5,463 nucleotides of DNA from an uncultured Bacillota bacterium (GCA_945921365.1 CAMEKL010000033.1:1-5463); one strand, 5' to 3'. Positions 1 to 4,582 are shown, numbered from the stretch's first letter. Notes: generated by a model not told the origin, from the sequence alone. Numbers and translations: made by a program.

Positions 1-2
1 CT

Positions 3-41
3 TTCGCACCAGACGAAAATTTTTTCAAAATTTTGTGCGAA
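3..41. repeat. Interrupted inverted repeat (hairpin) in gene-free left edge
   Basis: Bases 3-9 (TTCGCAC) are complementary to 35-41 (GTGCGAA). Inside them 16-23 pair with 27-34, leaving a three-base loop and a six-base bulge at 10-15. A second copy of the right arm, TTGCGAA at 47-53, could pair with the same left arm. The patch is richer in G and C than the AT-rich DNA up to base 205. No reading frame here has a ribosome binding site and a useful length. It could be the edge of a dispersed repeat, or the 3' part of an RNA that begins outside the window. The rest of 1-205 shows only AT-rich spacer. Confidence 0.45.
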
Positions 42-205
42 CTCTCTTGCGAATAGTCCTTCGTTATTTTAATTGTTTTTTTTAAGGATAGAAAAGCATT
101 AGCTTAAATCAGAAAAGTTTTTTACTAACATTCTCCTTTTAAAATTGCAAACATATTTAATGTTTTTATTTATAACAACACATTAAAAATTTTTTTGGCA
201 AAAAT

Positions 206-233
206 TTGACAATGAATTTTTTTAGTTTAAAAT
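206..233 (+). promoter_or_regulatory. Promoter of the GrpB-family gene
   Basis: A perfect -35 box TTGACA (206-211) is followed after 16 bases by TAAAAT (228-233), one mismatch from the -10 consensus. Initiation is expected near base 240. That gives a leader of about 14 bases, just enough to contain the Shine-Dalgarno site at 242-250. This placement also argues against starting the protein at the TTG of the -35 box. Confidence 0.65.
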
Positions 234-253
234 ATAACAATAAAGGAGAATTT

Positions 254-784
254 ATGTTAGGTTTAAATAATAATTTGGTTACAGTTTATCCATATGATGA
301 AACATGGCCACAAGAATATGAAAAAGAAAAAGAAACTTTAAAAACAATTTTGAAAGATTTTGATTTTAAAATAGAACATGTTGGAAGCACTTCAATTCCA
401 GGATTGAGCGCTAAACCTATTATCGACATTGCAATTGGCGTTGACAGAACAGAGACGATGCTTGAAATGGAAAAAGTTCTTGCTGATGCTGGATATGATA
501 TGCTAAATTCAATTGAAACTAAAGGCGAAATTCTTGCAAGAAAAGGAACTCCTGAAAACAGAACACACTACATTCATATTCAAATTTTAGGAAGTGAATA
601 TTGGAACGAGTTTATTTACTTCAAACAATATATGTTAGATCATCCAGATGATGTTAAAGCATATGAAAAACTCAAAACAGAACTTTCCGTTAAATTCGCA
701 GACGAAAGAAAAAAATACACTGCTGCAAAAAACGATTTTATCTCTTCGATTTTAGAAAAAGCATATAAGATGTATAACCTTTAA
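254..784 (+). CDS. GrpB/UPF0157 family nucleotidyltransferase-fold protein
   Basis: This 176-residue protein matches the GrpB (UPF0157) family in length and motifs. Near the N-terminus is the typical VxVxPYDxxWPxxYxxEK opening (residues 9-26). The signature HVGSTSIPGLSAKP followed by IDI spans residues 42-59, with the GS pair and Asp58 in nucleotidyltransferase-like positions. A THYIHI segment at 104-109 matches the conserved HxxH-type strand. The family has a nucleotidyltransferase fold, but its substrate is not firmly established, so no reaction is assigned. No signal peptide or membrane segment is seen, so it is probably cytosolic. The ATG at 254 is chosen because AAAGGAGAA (242-250) lies just upstream. 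The frame is open back to a TTG at 206, but that codon is the -35 box. The gene is monocistronic, with its own promoter and a terminator overlapping its stop codon. It is intact. Confidence 0.9.
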   Translation: MLGLNNNLVTVYPYDETWPQEYEKEKETLKTILKDFDFKIEHVGSTSIPGLSAKPIIDIAIGVDRTETMLEMEKVLADAGYDMLNSIETKGEILARKGTPENRTHYIHIQILGSEYWNEFIYFKQYMLDHPDDVKAYEKLKTELSVKFADERKKYTAAKNDFISSILEKAYKMYNL

Positions 785-814
785 AAAACATATTCAAGCT
801 GAATATGTTTTTTT
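783..814 (+). terminator. Rho-independent terminator after the GrpB gene, probably bidirectional
   Basis: Bases 783-795 pair perfectly with 801-813 (core ACATATTC / GAATATGT) around a five-base loop, and a T run ends the right arm. The left arm starts with six A, so the opposite strand also ends in T. The hairpin can therefore serve the short minus-strand frame whose stop codon is at 813-815. The stem begins inside the GrpB stop codon. Confidence 0.8.
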
Positions 815-935
815 AATAATATTTGGAAAGAGTTTCAACAACTTTTTCTTTTGCAAGTTGAATTTCCTTGGAAGGAATTCTTTTTGTTTTTTGAAGAATA
901 TCAAACACTTTAAGCATAATGTGAAGTTTACCCAT
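813..935 (-). pseudogene. Short reading frame of unknown identity, possible gene remnant
   Basis: From an ATG at 935 the minus strand reads 40 codons to a TAA at 815-813. The product is hydrophilic with a Lys/Glu-rich helical end (SKEIQLAKEKVVETLSKYY), and codon use resembles the neighbouring genes. The frame stays open upstream to 983 (RSFGDSGCVENKFSNN), but there is no start codon or Shine-Dalgarno site there. Adding one A to the AAA run near 985 would join it to an ATG at 991 and give a protein of about 59 residues. This suggests a decayed small gene with a single frameshift, though a chance frame is possible. I do not recognise a family. It sits directly downstream of the tRNA-Thr terminator, with no visible promoter. 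Confidence 0.35.
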
Positions 936-1012
936 ATTGTTGCTAAACTTATTTTCAACACAACCAGAATCTCCAAACGACCTTTAATCATTTGATTATC
1001 TATTTCATGATT

Positions 1013-1042
1013 AAAAAAATCTCCTTAATTGGAGATTTTTTT
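1013..1042 (-). terminator. Terminator of tRNA-Thr and probably of the plsC-S1 operon
   Basis: Bases 1013-1024 and 1031-1042 form a 12-bp perfect stem (core ATCTCC / GGAGAT) with a six-base loop. Reading on the minus strand the stem is followed by a run of seven T. It begins right at the encoded CCA of tRNA-Thr. It is the first clear terminator downstream of the S1 gene, so read-through transcripts from plsC and S1 would also end here. Confidence 0.85.
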
Positions 1043-1117
1043 GGAGCTACTGGGCGGGATCGAACCGCCGACCTGTTGATTACGAATCAACTGCTCTACC
1101 AACTGAGCCACAGTAGC
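1042..1117 (-). tRNA. tRNA-Thr (anticodon CGU, reads ACG)
   Basis: On the minus strand a complete 76-base cloverleaf is present. The acceptor stem is GCTACTG / CAGTAGC, the D stem GCTC / GAGC, and the anticodon stem GTTGA / TCAAC with loop TTCGTAA. The T stem is GGCGG / CCGCC with loop TTCGATC. The discriminator is T and CCA is encoded. The anticodon is at 1084-1082. With U36 and A37 it is an expected target of t6A37 modification, not of MiaA. It reads the ACG codon, which should be rare in so AT-rich a genome. It lies 57 bases downstream of the S1 gene, has its own promoter, and is followed directly by a terminator. Confidence 0.96.
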
Positions 1118-1119
1118 AC

Positions 1120-1141
1120 ATTTGATGCACTTGCATCAAAT
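1120..1141. repeat. Perfect 10-bp palindrome over the tRNA-Thr start site
   Basis: ATTTGATGCA (1120-1129) and TGCATCAAAT (1132-1141) are exact inverted repeats around CT. The palindrome touches the -10 box (1140-1145) and covers the predicted transcription start near 1133. It ends three bases before the tRNA. In a transcript starting at 1133 only half is present, so it would act as DNA, like an operator. In a read-through RNA from the S1 gene it would fold into a hairpin between the S1 message and the tRNA. No T run follows it, so it is not a terminator. Confidence 0.6.
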
Positions 1142-1168
1142 TATATCATAATATTTTATTCATTTCAA
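1140..1168 (-). promoter_or_regulatory. Promoter of tRNA-Thr
   Basis: On the minus strand TTGAAA (1168-1163) and a perfect TATAAT (1145-1140) are separated by 17 bases. The expected start is near 1133, about 16 bases before the mature tRNA. The -35 box lies seven bases beyond the S1 stop codon. The tRNA can therefore be made independently of the operon upstream. Confidence 0.8.
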
Positions 1169-1174
1169 TATAAA

Positions 1175-2206
1175 TTACAAAATTGACCATTCAACTCTTT
1201 CTCTTTCGTTGTCTATGCTTTTAACATAAACAGAAACAATTTCGTCTAGTTTGCAAATTTGATGAATCATAAGGCGTCTATCTTCCGTTGCATTTTTTAT
1301 GTGAAGAAGGCCTTCGAGTCCATTTTCTGCCCTTAAAATTGCGCCAAATGGAAGAAGGCGTGTAACTTTTGCATCAAACCTATCCCCAATTTTAACTTCT
1401 TTAAGTGCCTTTGCTCTTGGTGATTCTTGAAGTTGTTTATAGCCGAGGTTAACTTTTTTGTTTTCTGCGTCAATTTTTAAAATTTTAAACTTATATGTTT
1501 TTCCAATTTCCAAAACATCAGAAACGCTTTCAATCTTTTGATATGAAACATCTGAAATATGAAGAAGGCAAGTTATTCCTCCAACTTCAACAAATGCACC
1601 ATATGGAACAATGTGTTTAACTGTTCCTTCAACAATTTTGTTAATAAAAACAGACCTCCAAAAAGCGTTTTCATTTGCTTCGTGAATTTGATCTTCAAGA
1701 ATTTTAATTGAAGCAATAATACGCTTTTCATCTAAATTTATTTCAGTTACAAGCGCATTAACTTGTTTTAACAAAAGCTTTCTTGGATTTATTTGTTTGC
1801 CTGATGAAATTTCTTCGCTTGGAATAATAATCTCAAACTGACCAATTTTTGATTTCAGGTTTCCATTTCCTAAAATATCAGTAATAACGCAAGAAAATTG
1901 CGTTCCAACTTTAAAACTTTTAACACTTTGATTGCCCGTTTCAAGTTCATATGCAAGTTTCTCTGATGCAACAACATTTCCATCTTCGTCATGTTTGTTG
2001 ATTATGCAAACTTTAAACCTATCTCCAATTTTTATGCTATCAAAATTTATGCATTCTTCTTTTGGAACAACAGCGTCAAGTTTGCCACCAATGTTAAAAA
2101 TCAGCTTTTCATCTTTTTTTGAAACAACAACGCCATCTGCAAGTTCATTGAGTTTATATTTTTTAAATGTTTTATCAATTTCTTCTAATGTAAAATTTTC
2201 TCCCAT
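1175..2206 (-). CDS. rpsA: S1 RNA-binding domain protein, ribosomal protein S1 homologue
   Basis: The 343-residue protein is built of four S1 (OB-fold) repeats, at about residues 21-84, 100-170, 190-258 and 273-343. Repeat 3 is the most canonical (EGTVKHIVPYGAFVEVGG then LLHISDVS). Repeat 4 carries VTRLLPFGAILRAENGLEGLLHI. Repeats 1 and 2 are divergent. Four repeats and this length match the S1 proteins of Gram-positive bacteria, which are shorter than the six-repeat proteobacterial form. The expected role is binding single-stranded mRNA at the 30S subunit, though such short S1 proteins may have broader RNA roles. The start ATG at 2206 follows AAGGGG with good spacing. The gene lies 11 bases downstream of the plsC stop, so the two are very probably co-transcribed. 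No terminator is seen before the tRNA-Thr gene. Confidence 0.88.
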   Translation of the reverse strand: MGENFTLEEIDKTFKKYKLNELADGVVVSKKDEKLIFNIGGKLDAVVPKEECINFDSIKIGDRFKVCIINKHDEDGNVVASEKLAYELETGNQSVKSFKVGTQFSCVITDILGNGNLKSKIGQFEIIIPSEEISSGKQINPRKLLLKQVNALVTEINLDEKRIIASIKILEDQIHEANENAFWRSVFINKIVEGTVKHIVPYGAFVEVGGITCLLHISDVSYQKIESVSDVLEIGKTYKFKILKIDAENKKVNLGYKQLQESPRAKALKEVKIGDRFDAKVTRLLPFGAILRAENGLEGLLHIKNATEDRRLMIHQICKLDEIVSVYVKSIDNERERVEWSIL

Positions 2207-2217
2207 AATTTCCCCTT

Positions 2218-2796
2218 CTAAAATTTGTTCTCTAATATTTTTTTCTCTAAAATTTCCCCTGCACTATTAAGCGTGTTCTTGTCTAACTTTGAATTATAAA
2301 ATTCTTCCAAAGTAAAAGGTTTTCCAAATCTAAGAACATTAAAACAAAAAAGTTTTGGTTTTTTCTTTATCCAAACTGGAACAATTGGCGATTTTGCCTT
2401 TATTGCAAGCATGCATGCACCTGTTTTAACTTCTCCAAGCTCAGCATTTGTTCTGTTTCTTGTTCCTTCTGGAAAAATTGTTAAAATTTTTCCTTTTTTA
2501 AGAACATTTAAAGATAGCTTAATTGCATTTAAATCTGTTTGACCCCTATCCACAGGAATACAACCCATTCTTTTGAAAAATCCACCAACAAGTTTGTTTT
2601 TAAAAAGTTCTTTTTTGGCAAGCATTTTTTGATTTCGTAGTAGTGCCATATTAAGCACAACAATGTCCATGTTGCTTCTATGGTTCGCAACAAAAATCAC
2701 TTTGCCTTTTGGAACATTTTTCTTTCCCTTAAAAAATGTTGGAAACATTATCCAAAAGGGAATGTATAAAAGAAATTTAAGAAATGACATTAACAT
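2218..2796 (-). CDS. plsC: 1-acyl-sn-glycerol-3-phosphate acyltransferase
   Basis: This 192-residue enzyme is expected to add the second acyl chain to lysophosphatidic acid, giving phosphatidic acid for membrane lipids. The four acyltransferase blocks are all present. Block I is NHRSNMD with catalytic His39 and Asp44. Block II is KKELF to IPVDRG (62-85). Block III is FPEGTR (108-113), which binds the glycerol phosphate. Block IV is IVPVWI (138-143). A hydrophobic N-terminus (residues 3-22) suggests membrane association. The ATG at 2796 is preceded by GGTGA, and a second ATG at 2790 is possible. A GATAAT box at 2823-2818 may be its -10, but the -35 is weak. In many Clostridia plsC lies between cmk and ispH ahead of the S1 gene. 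Here only plsC and S1 remain together. Confidence 0.92.
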   Translation of the reverse strand: MLMSFLKFLLYIPFWIMFPTFFKGKKNVPKGKVIFVANHRSNMDIVVLNMALLRNQKMLAKKELFKNKLVGGFFKRMGCIPVDRGQTDLNAIKLSLNVLKKGKILTIFPEGTRNRTNAELGEVKTGACMLAIKAKSPIVPVWIKKKPKLFCFNVLRFGKPFTLEEFYNSKLDKNTLNSAGEILEKKILENKF

Positions 2797-2905
2797 ACTT
2801 TCACCCTATAAATATATATTATCAAATCATTTAAAAATTTAAAAACAAATTAAATGCATATTTTTTTAACTTCTGCAAAAACTAATATTGCACAAGGAGG
2901 ATAAA

Positions 2906-3067
2906 ATGAAAGATTGTTTATTAGTTGGTGTTATTCTTGGAATGGTTGCGGGCGCACTTGTTTATCGTTACAGCAACGACGTTCAAAAACTCGCTGATAA
3001 GGGTGAACAAATGGTTAAGCAAGAAGTTTCAAAAATTCAAAAAGCAGAAACTAACTCTCAAAAATAA
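2906..3067 (+). CDS. Small single-pass membrane protein with YtxH-like layout
   Basis: A 53-residue frame starts at an ATG five bases after a perfect AAGGAGG (2894-2900) and ends with TAA at 3065-3067. Residues 4-20 (CLLVGVILGMVAGALVY) form one membrane helix with overlapping GxxxG spacing (Gly8, Gly12, Gly16), which favours helix packing. A charged, probably helical tail rich in Lys, Gln and Glu follows (21-53) and has no cysteine. This is the layout of small YtxH-like membrane-anchored proteins, but similarity by eye is weak and no function is assigned. With the short N-terminus and a positive tail the C-terminus is probably cytoplasmic. The gene is divergent from plsC. No terminator separates it from the structured RNA starting 32 bases later, so the two could share a transcript. 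Confidence 0.8.
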   Translation: MKDCLLVGVILGMVAGALVYRYSNDVQKLADKGEQMVKQEVSKIQKAETNSQK

Positions 3068-3099
3068 TAAAATTTAATATTTATATAAAAAAAAGAGAT

Positions 3100-3248
3100 T
3101 ATTAAACCCGTAGGGTTAAAACGGACCAGAGTTAAAAAACGAGAGATGCAAGAGCTTGTCTCCTAAATTGAATAGGAGTTAGTTCTTGTATTTTTTCTTG
3201 TAACCTTTATGGGTTGTAATACATTATGAATTTTTTACAACTTCTGGT
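3100..3248 (+). ncRNA. Candidate structured RNA with rod hairpin and pseudoknot potential
   Basis: No frame here is coding, but nearly all bases can pair. An outer helix joins 3100-3118 to 3201-3221, with 19 pairs and bulges at 3206 and 3216. An inner hairpin joins 3140-3156 to 3181-3200 with a three-base bulge at 3191-3193, and then 3160-3165 (CTCCTA) to 3173-3178 (TAGGAG). The 21-base bulge between the helices contains ACCAGAGTTAAAAAA (3125-3139). It is complementary to 3231-3248 over 15 pairs, with bulges at 3237-3238 and 3242. Six pairs in the two stem regions are G-U on the plus strand and would be A-C mismatches on the minus strand, so plus is favoured. A TATAAA at 3084-3089 could be a -10 box, but no -35 is seen. 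It may instead be the 3' UTR of the small membrane-protein gene. I do not recognise a known RNA family. 6S RNA was considered, but that family is longer and has a symmetric central bubble. Confidence 0.55.
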
Positions 3249-3276
3249 ATTTCATTTTTGTAAATATTGTTTTTTT

Positions 3277-3345
3277 ATTAAAAATGCATAAAAACCGCAA
3301 AAAATCATTAAAAATTTAAGTTTTTTGTGCATTTTTAATTTTTTT
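3277..3345 (+). terminator. Long AT-rich hairpin with T run, likely plus-strand terminator
   Basis: ATTAAAAATGCA (3277-3288) and TGCATTTTTAAT (3328-3339) are exact inverted repeats. The stem continues inward through a G-U pair and five A-T pairs to 3294 and 3322, giving 18 pairs. A run of seven T (3339-3345) follows on the plus strand, while the minus strand has A instead. It would therefore end transcripts of the structured RNA. The loop is long (27 bases) and the stem AT-rich, so strength is uncertain. Its right arm lies inside the last codons of the minus-strand GNAT pseudogene. Confidence 0.5.
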
Positions 3346-3886
3346 CCATCTTTCATAAGTTAGTAAATTATTATAACCAACTCTACACTCATCAAGATTT
3401 TTAACATAAACTTTGTTGCATTTTCCATTGTTAATAGAGCCTAATTTTTCTTGAAATCTTTTTGACCTTACATTGCCTTCATAATATCCAGCCCAAACTG
3501 CAGTTTTGTTTAAAATTTCAAAAGCATATCTAATTACTTCCTTTGCTGCTTCTGAAACATATCCATGTTTCCCAATAATTTTTATTCACCCAATATTCAA
3601 TTTCAGTTTCGCTGTCAGTATAAACCAAATCAGAATCTTTTCCGCATTTAAGTTCAACTGTTCCAATAAGTTTGTTGTTTTCGCTTTTTAAGTGTATCCA
3701 AAAAGCATAAGGTCTTTTTATTAGTTTTTTAATATTTGCTCACTTTTTTTCAAATTTTCATGCTTTTTAAATCCACACCAAAAACCAATTTCTTCTTCCT
3801 TGCATGCTGATTAAAATCATATAAATCATTCTATGTCAATTTTAAATAATCAATCTTTCCGTTTCCAATTTTATTAAATTTTCCAT
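3316..3886 (-). pseudogene. GNAT acetyltransferase pseudogene (RimJ/RimL type), multiple frameshifts
   Basis: Minus-strand fragments in different frames join into one RimJ/RimL-like N-acetyltransferase of about 190 residues. In order they are MENLIKLETERLII from the ATG at 3886, DLYDFNQ (3827-3807), KEEEIGFWCGFKKHENL from 3801, IKRPYAFWIHLKSENNKLIG and on to EIEYWVNKNY (3724-3575), and GKHGYVSEAAKEVIRYAF to a TAA at 3318-3316. Frame breaks lie near 3842, 3804, 3724 and 3574, several next to A or G runs. The acetyl-CoA-binding YWGKGY-like loop is itself broken at 3574. The start has no Shine-Dalgarno site. Intact relatives acetylate amino groups on proteins or small molecules, but this copy cannot make a full enzyme. 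Flanking genes rich in the same base runs are intact, so sequencing error is unlikely to explain all the breaks. Confidence 0.85.
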
Positions 3887-3980
3887 AAATATATTGTATC
3901 ATATAAATTTTCACAATCAATTTCAACATTCAACTTTTAAAAATTTTCCATTAGAATTTATAATTTTAAATCAATTACAC

Positions 3981-4009
3981 TTGATTAAATAAAAAATCTA
4001 TGATATACT
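3981..4009 (+). promoter_or_regulatory. Near-consensus promoter without an intact gene
   Basis: TTGATT (3981-3986) and TATACT (4004-4009) are separated by exactly 17 bases. Initiation is expected near 4016. The first features downstream are a tRNA remnant at 4082 and then the intact tRNA-Arg at 4286, with no clear terminator between. It may be the old promoter of a tRNA operon whose first gene has decayed. A seven-codon frame (MGAYNRY, 4018-4041) begins almost at the predicted start but has no ribosome binding site. Confidence 0.55.
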
Positions 4010-4081
4010 CCATAAAGATGGGTGCTTATAATCGTTATTAAATCTATCAAGAATTTAATTTGCCTTCAAAATCTGTTCCTA

Positions 4082-4122
4082 AGCTGGATAGAGCGCTGTA
4101 CATCTAAATATCCCTTGCACTA
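4082..4122 (+). pseudogene. Remnant of a tRNA-Arg (UCU) gene
   Basis: AGCTGGATAGAGCG (4082-4095) is identical to the D-loop and D-stem part of the intact tRNA-Arg at 4299-4312. Five bases later CATCTAA (4101-4107) sits exactly where an anticodon loop should be and would give anticodon UCU. Past the loop the 3' anticodon stem, variable loop and T arm are missing. TTGCACTA (4115-4122) resembles the tRNA 3' end TTGCACCA. The 5' D-stem strand is also lost, so no cloverleaf can form. A functional tRNA is excluded by what is seen. Descent from a neighbouring tRNA-Arg is inferred from the shared sequence and geometry. Confidence 0.65.
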
Positions 4123-4128
4123 AAAACT

Positions 4129-4161
4129 TTCTAAATATACTTATAACACCAATATTTAGAA
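4129..4161. repeat. 10-bp perfect inverted repeat in non-coding spacer
   Basis: TTCTAAATAT (4129-4138) and ATATTTAGAA (4152-4161) are exact inverted repeats with a 13-base loop. No T run follows on either strand, so it is not a typical terminator. It begins seven bases after the tRNA-Arg remnant. From there to the tRNA-Arg promoter no reading frame is credible. The stretch 4199-4232 is almost free of T on the plus strand. Confidence 0.45.
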
Positions 4162-4238
4162 CAACGCCAAGCTAGCACATTTCAGATTTTCACCCAAAGG
4201 GAAACAAAACCGAAAAAAACAACCAACAAACTATTCGT

Positions 4239-4266
4239 TTTACGCTCTTAACTTTTCCCTTACAAT
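4239..4266 (+). promoter_or_regulatory. Probable promoter of tRNA-Arg
   Basis: TACAAT (4261-4266) is one base from the -10 consensus. TTTACG (4239-4244) matches four of six -35 positions, with 16 bases between the boxes. Initiation near 4273 would leave about 13 bases before the mature 5' end at 4286, which suits a tRNA precursor. Confidence 0.5.
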
Positions 4267-4285
4267 TTTGAAAAAGTTTTTATTT

Positions 4286-4362
<77 letters not shown>

Positions 4363-4372
4363 ATTTTTTAAG

Positions 4373-4402
4373 AAAAAGGTGCTATTTTATGGCGTCTTTT
4401 TT
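4373..4402 (+). terminator. Terminator of tRNA-Arg
   Basis: AAAAAGGTGC (4373-4382) pairs with GCGTCTTTTT (4392-4401) in ten pairs, two of them G-U, around a nine-base loop. A T run ends the right arm. The two wobbles pair only on the plus strand, which fits its place 11 bases after the tRNA. From here to 4553 the spacer is AT-rich and I see no gene in it. Confidence 0.72.
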
Positions 4403-4553
4403 GCTTATTATTCGTTAAAATAAATTTTAATTGCAATTTTGCTTTAATTCAAATTATATGCGTTTACAATGGATAATAACAAATTAGAAATGTGTGAAAG
4501 ATTTATTATTGTTTTTATTTCTAAAATATTTCTTAATATTTATGCTTAAATAT

Positions 4554-4582
4554 TTGGAAAAAATATGTAAATTTGCTAATCT
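4554..4582 (+). promoter_or_regulatory. Extended -10 promoter abutting the miaA start codon
   Basis: TTGGAA (4554-4559) and TAATCT (4577-4582) are 17 bases apart, and a TG at 4574-4575 gives an extended -10 element. Initiation is expected at about 4588-4590, at or just before the ATG of miaA. No better promoter closer to the gene was seen, but AT-rich DNA gives false positives. Confidence 0.5.

Noticed and set aside
108..146. Minus-strand AAAGGAG followed by ATG and ten codons
   Set aside because: The Shine-Dalgarno site is only one base from the ATG and the frame stops after ten codons.
156..196. TTTAATGT / ACATTAAA inverted repeat followed by T run as a terminator
   Set aside because: The stem is eight AT-rich pairs with a 16-base loop, and the T run is separated by A residues. 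It is too weak to call and no upstream gene is seen.
206..253. N-terminal extension of the GrpB protein from a TTG at 206
   Set aside because: The TTG is part of a perfect -35 box and has no ribosome binding site. The ATG at 254 has a strong Shine-Dalgarno site and matches the family length.
794..991. 65-codon minus-strand frame from the ATG at 991
   Set aside because: Its sequence is hydrophobic and irregular and ends inside the terminator loop. The adjacent frame (983-813) looks far more protein-like, so this is at most the start of a frameshifted gene.
992..1186. 64-codon plus-strand frame over the tRNA
   Set aside because: It is the antisense of tRNA-Thr, its terminator and its promoter. 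The apparent motif GATGRDRTADLLITNQLLY is translated tRNA sequence.
1932..2270. 112-codon plus-strand frame
   Set aside because: It is a Ser/Phe-rich shadow on the opposite strand of the S1 gene and the end of plsC, without a ribosome binding site.
3086..3230. Minus-strand reading of the structured RNA, ending in a run of T at 3094-3087
   Set aside because: The T run is attractive, but six helix pairs would become A-C mismatches on that strand and no promoter is seen upstream.
3506..3691. 61-codon plus-strand frame
   Set aside because: It is antisense to the GNAT pseudogene and has no start signals.
3733..3750. TGA read as tryptophan in the acetyltransferase
   Set aside because: A TGA codon falls near the junction of two frames, but tryptophan is TGG in all intact genes here and the true continuation lies in another frame. 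Frameshift decay explains it better than a recoded stop.
4469..4549. 26-codon plus-strand frame (MDNNKLEMCERF start)
   Set aside because: It has no Shine-Dalgarno site, is short, and lies in AT-rich spacer between a terminator and the miaA promoter.
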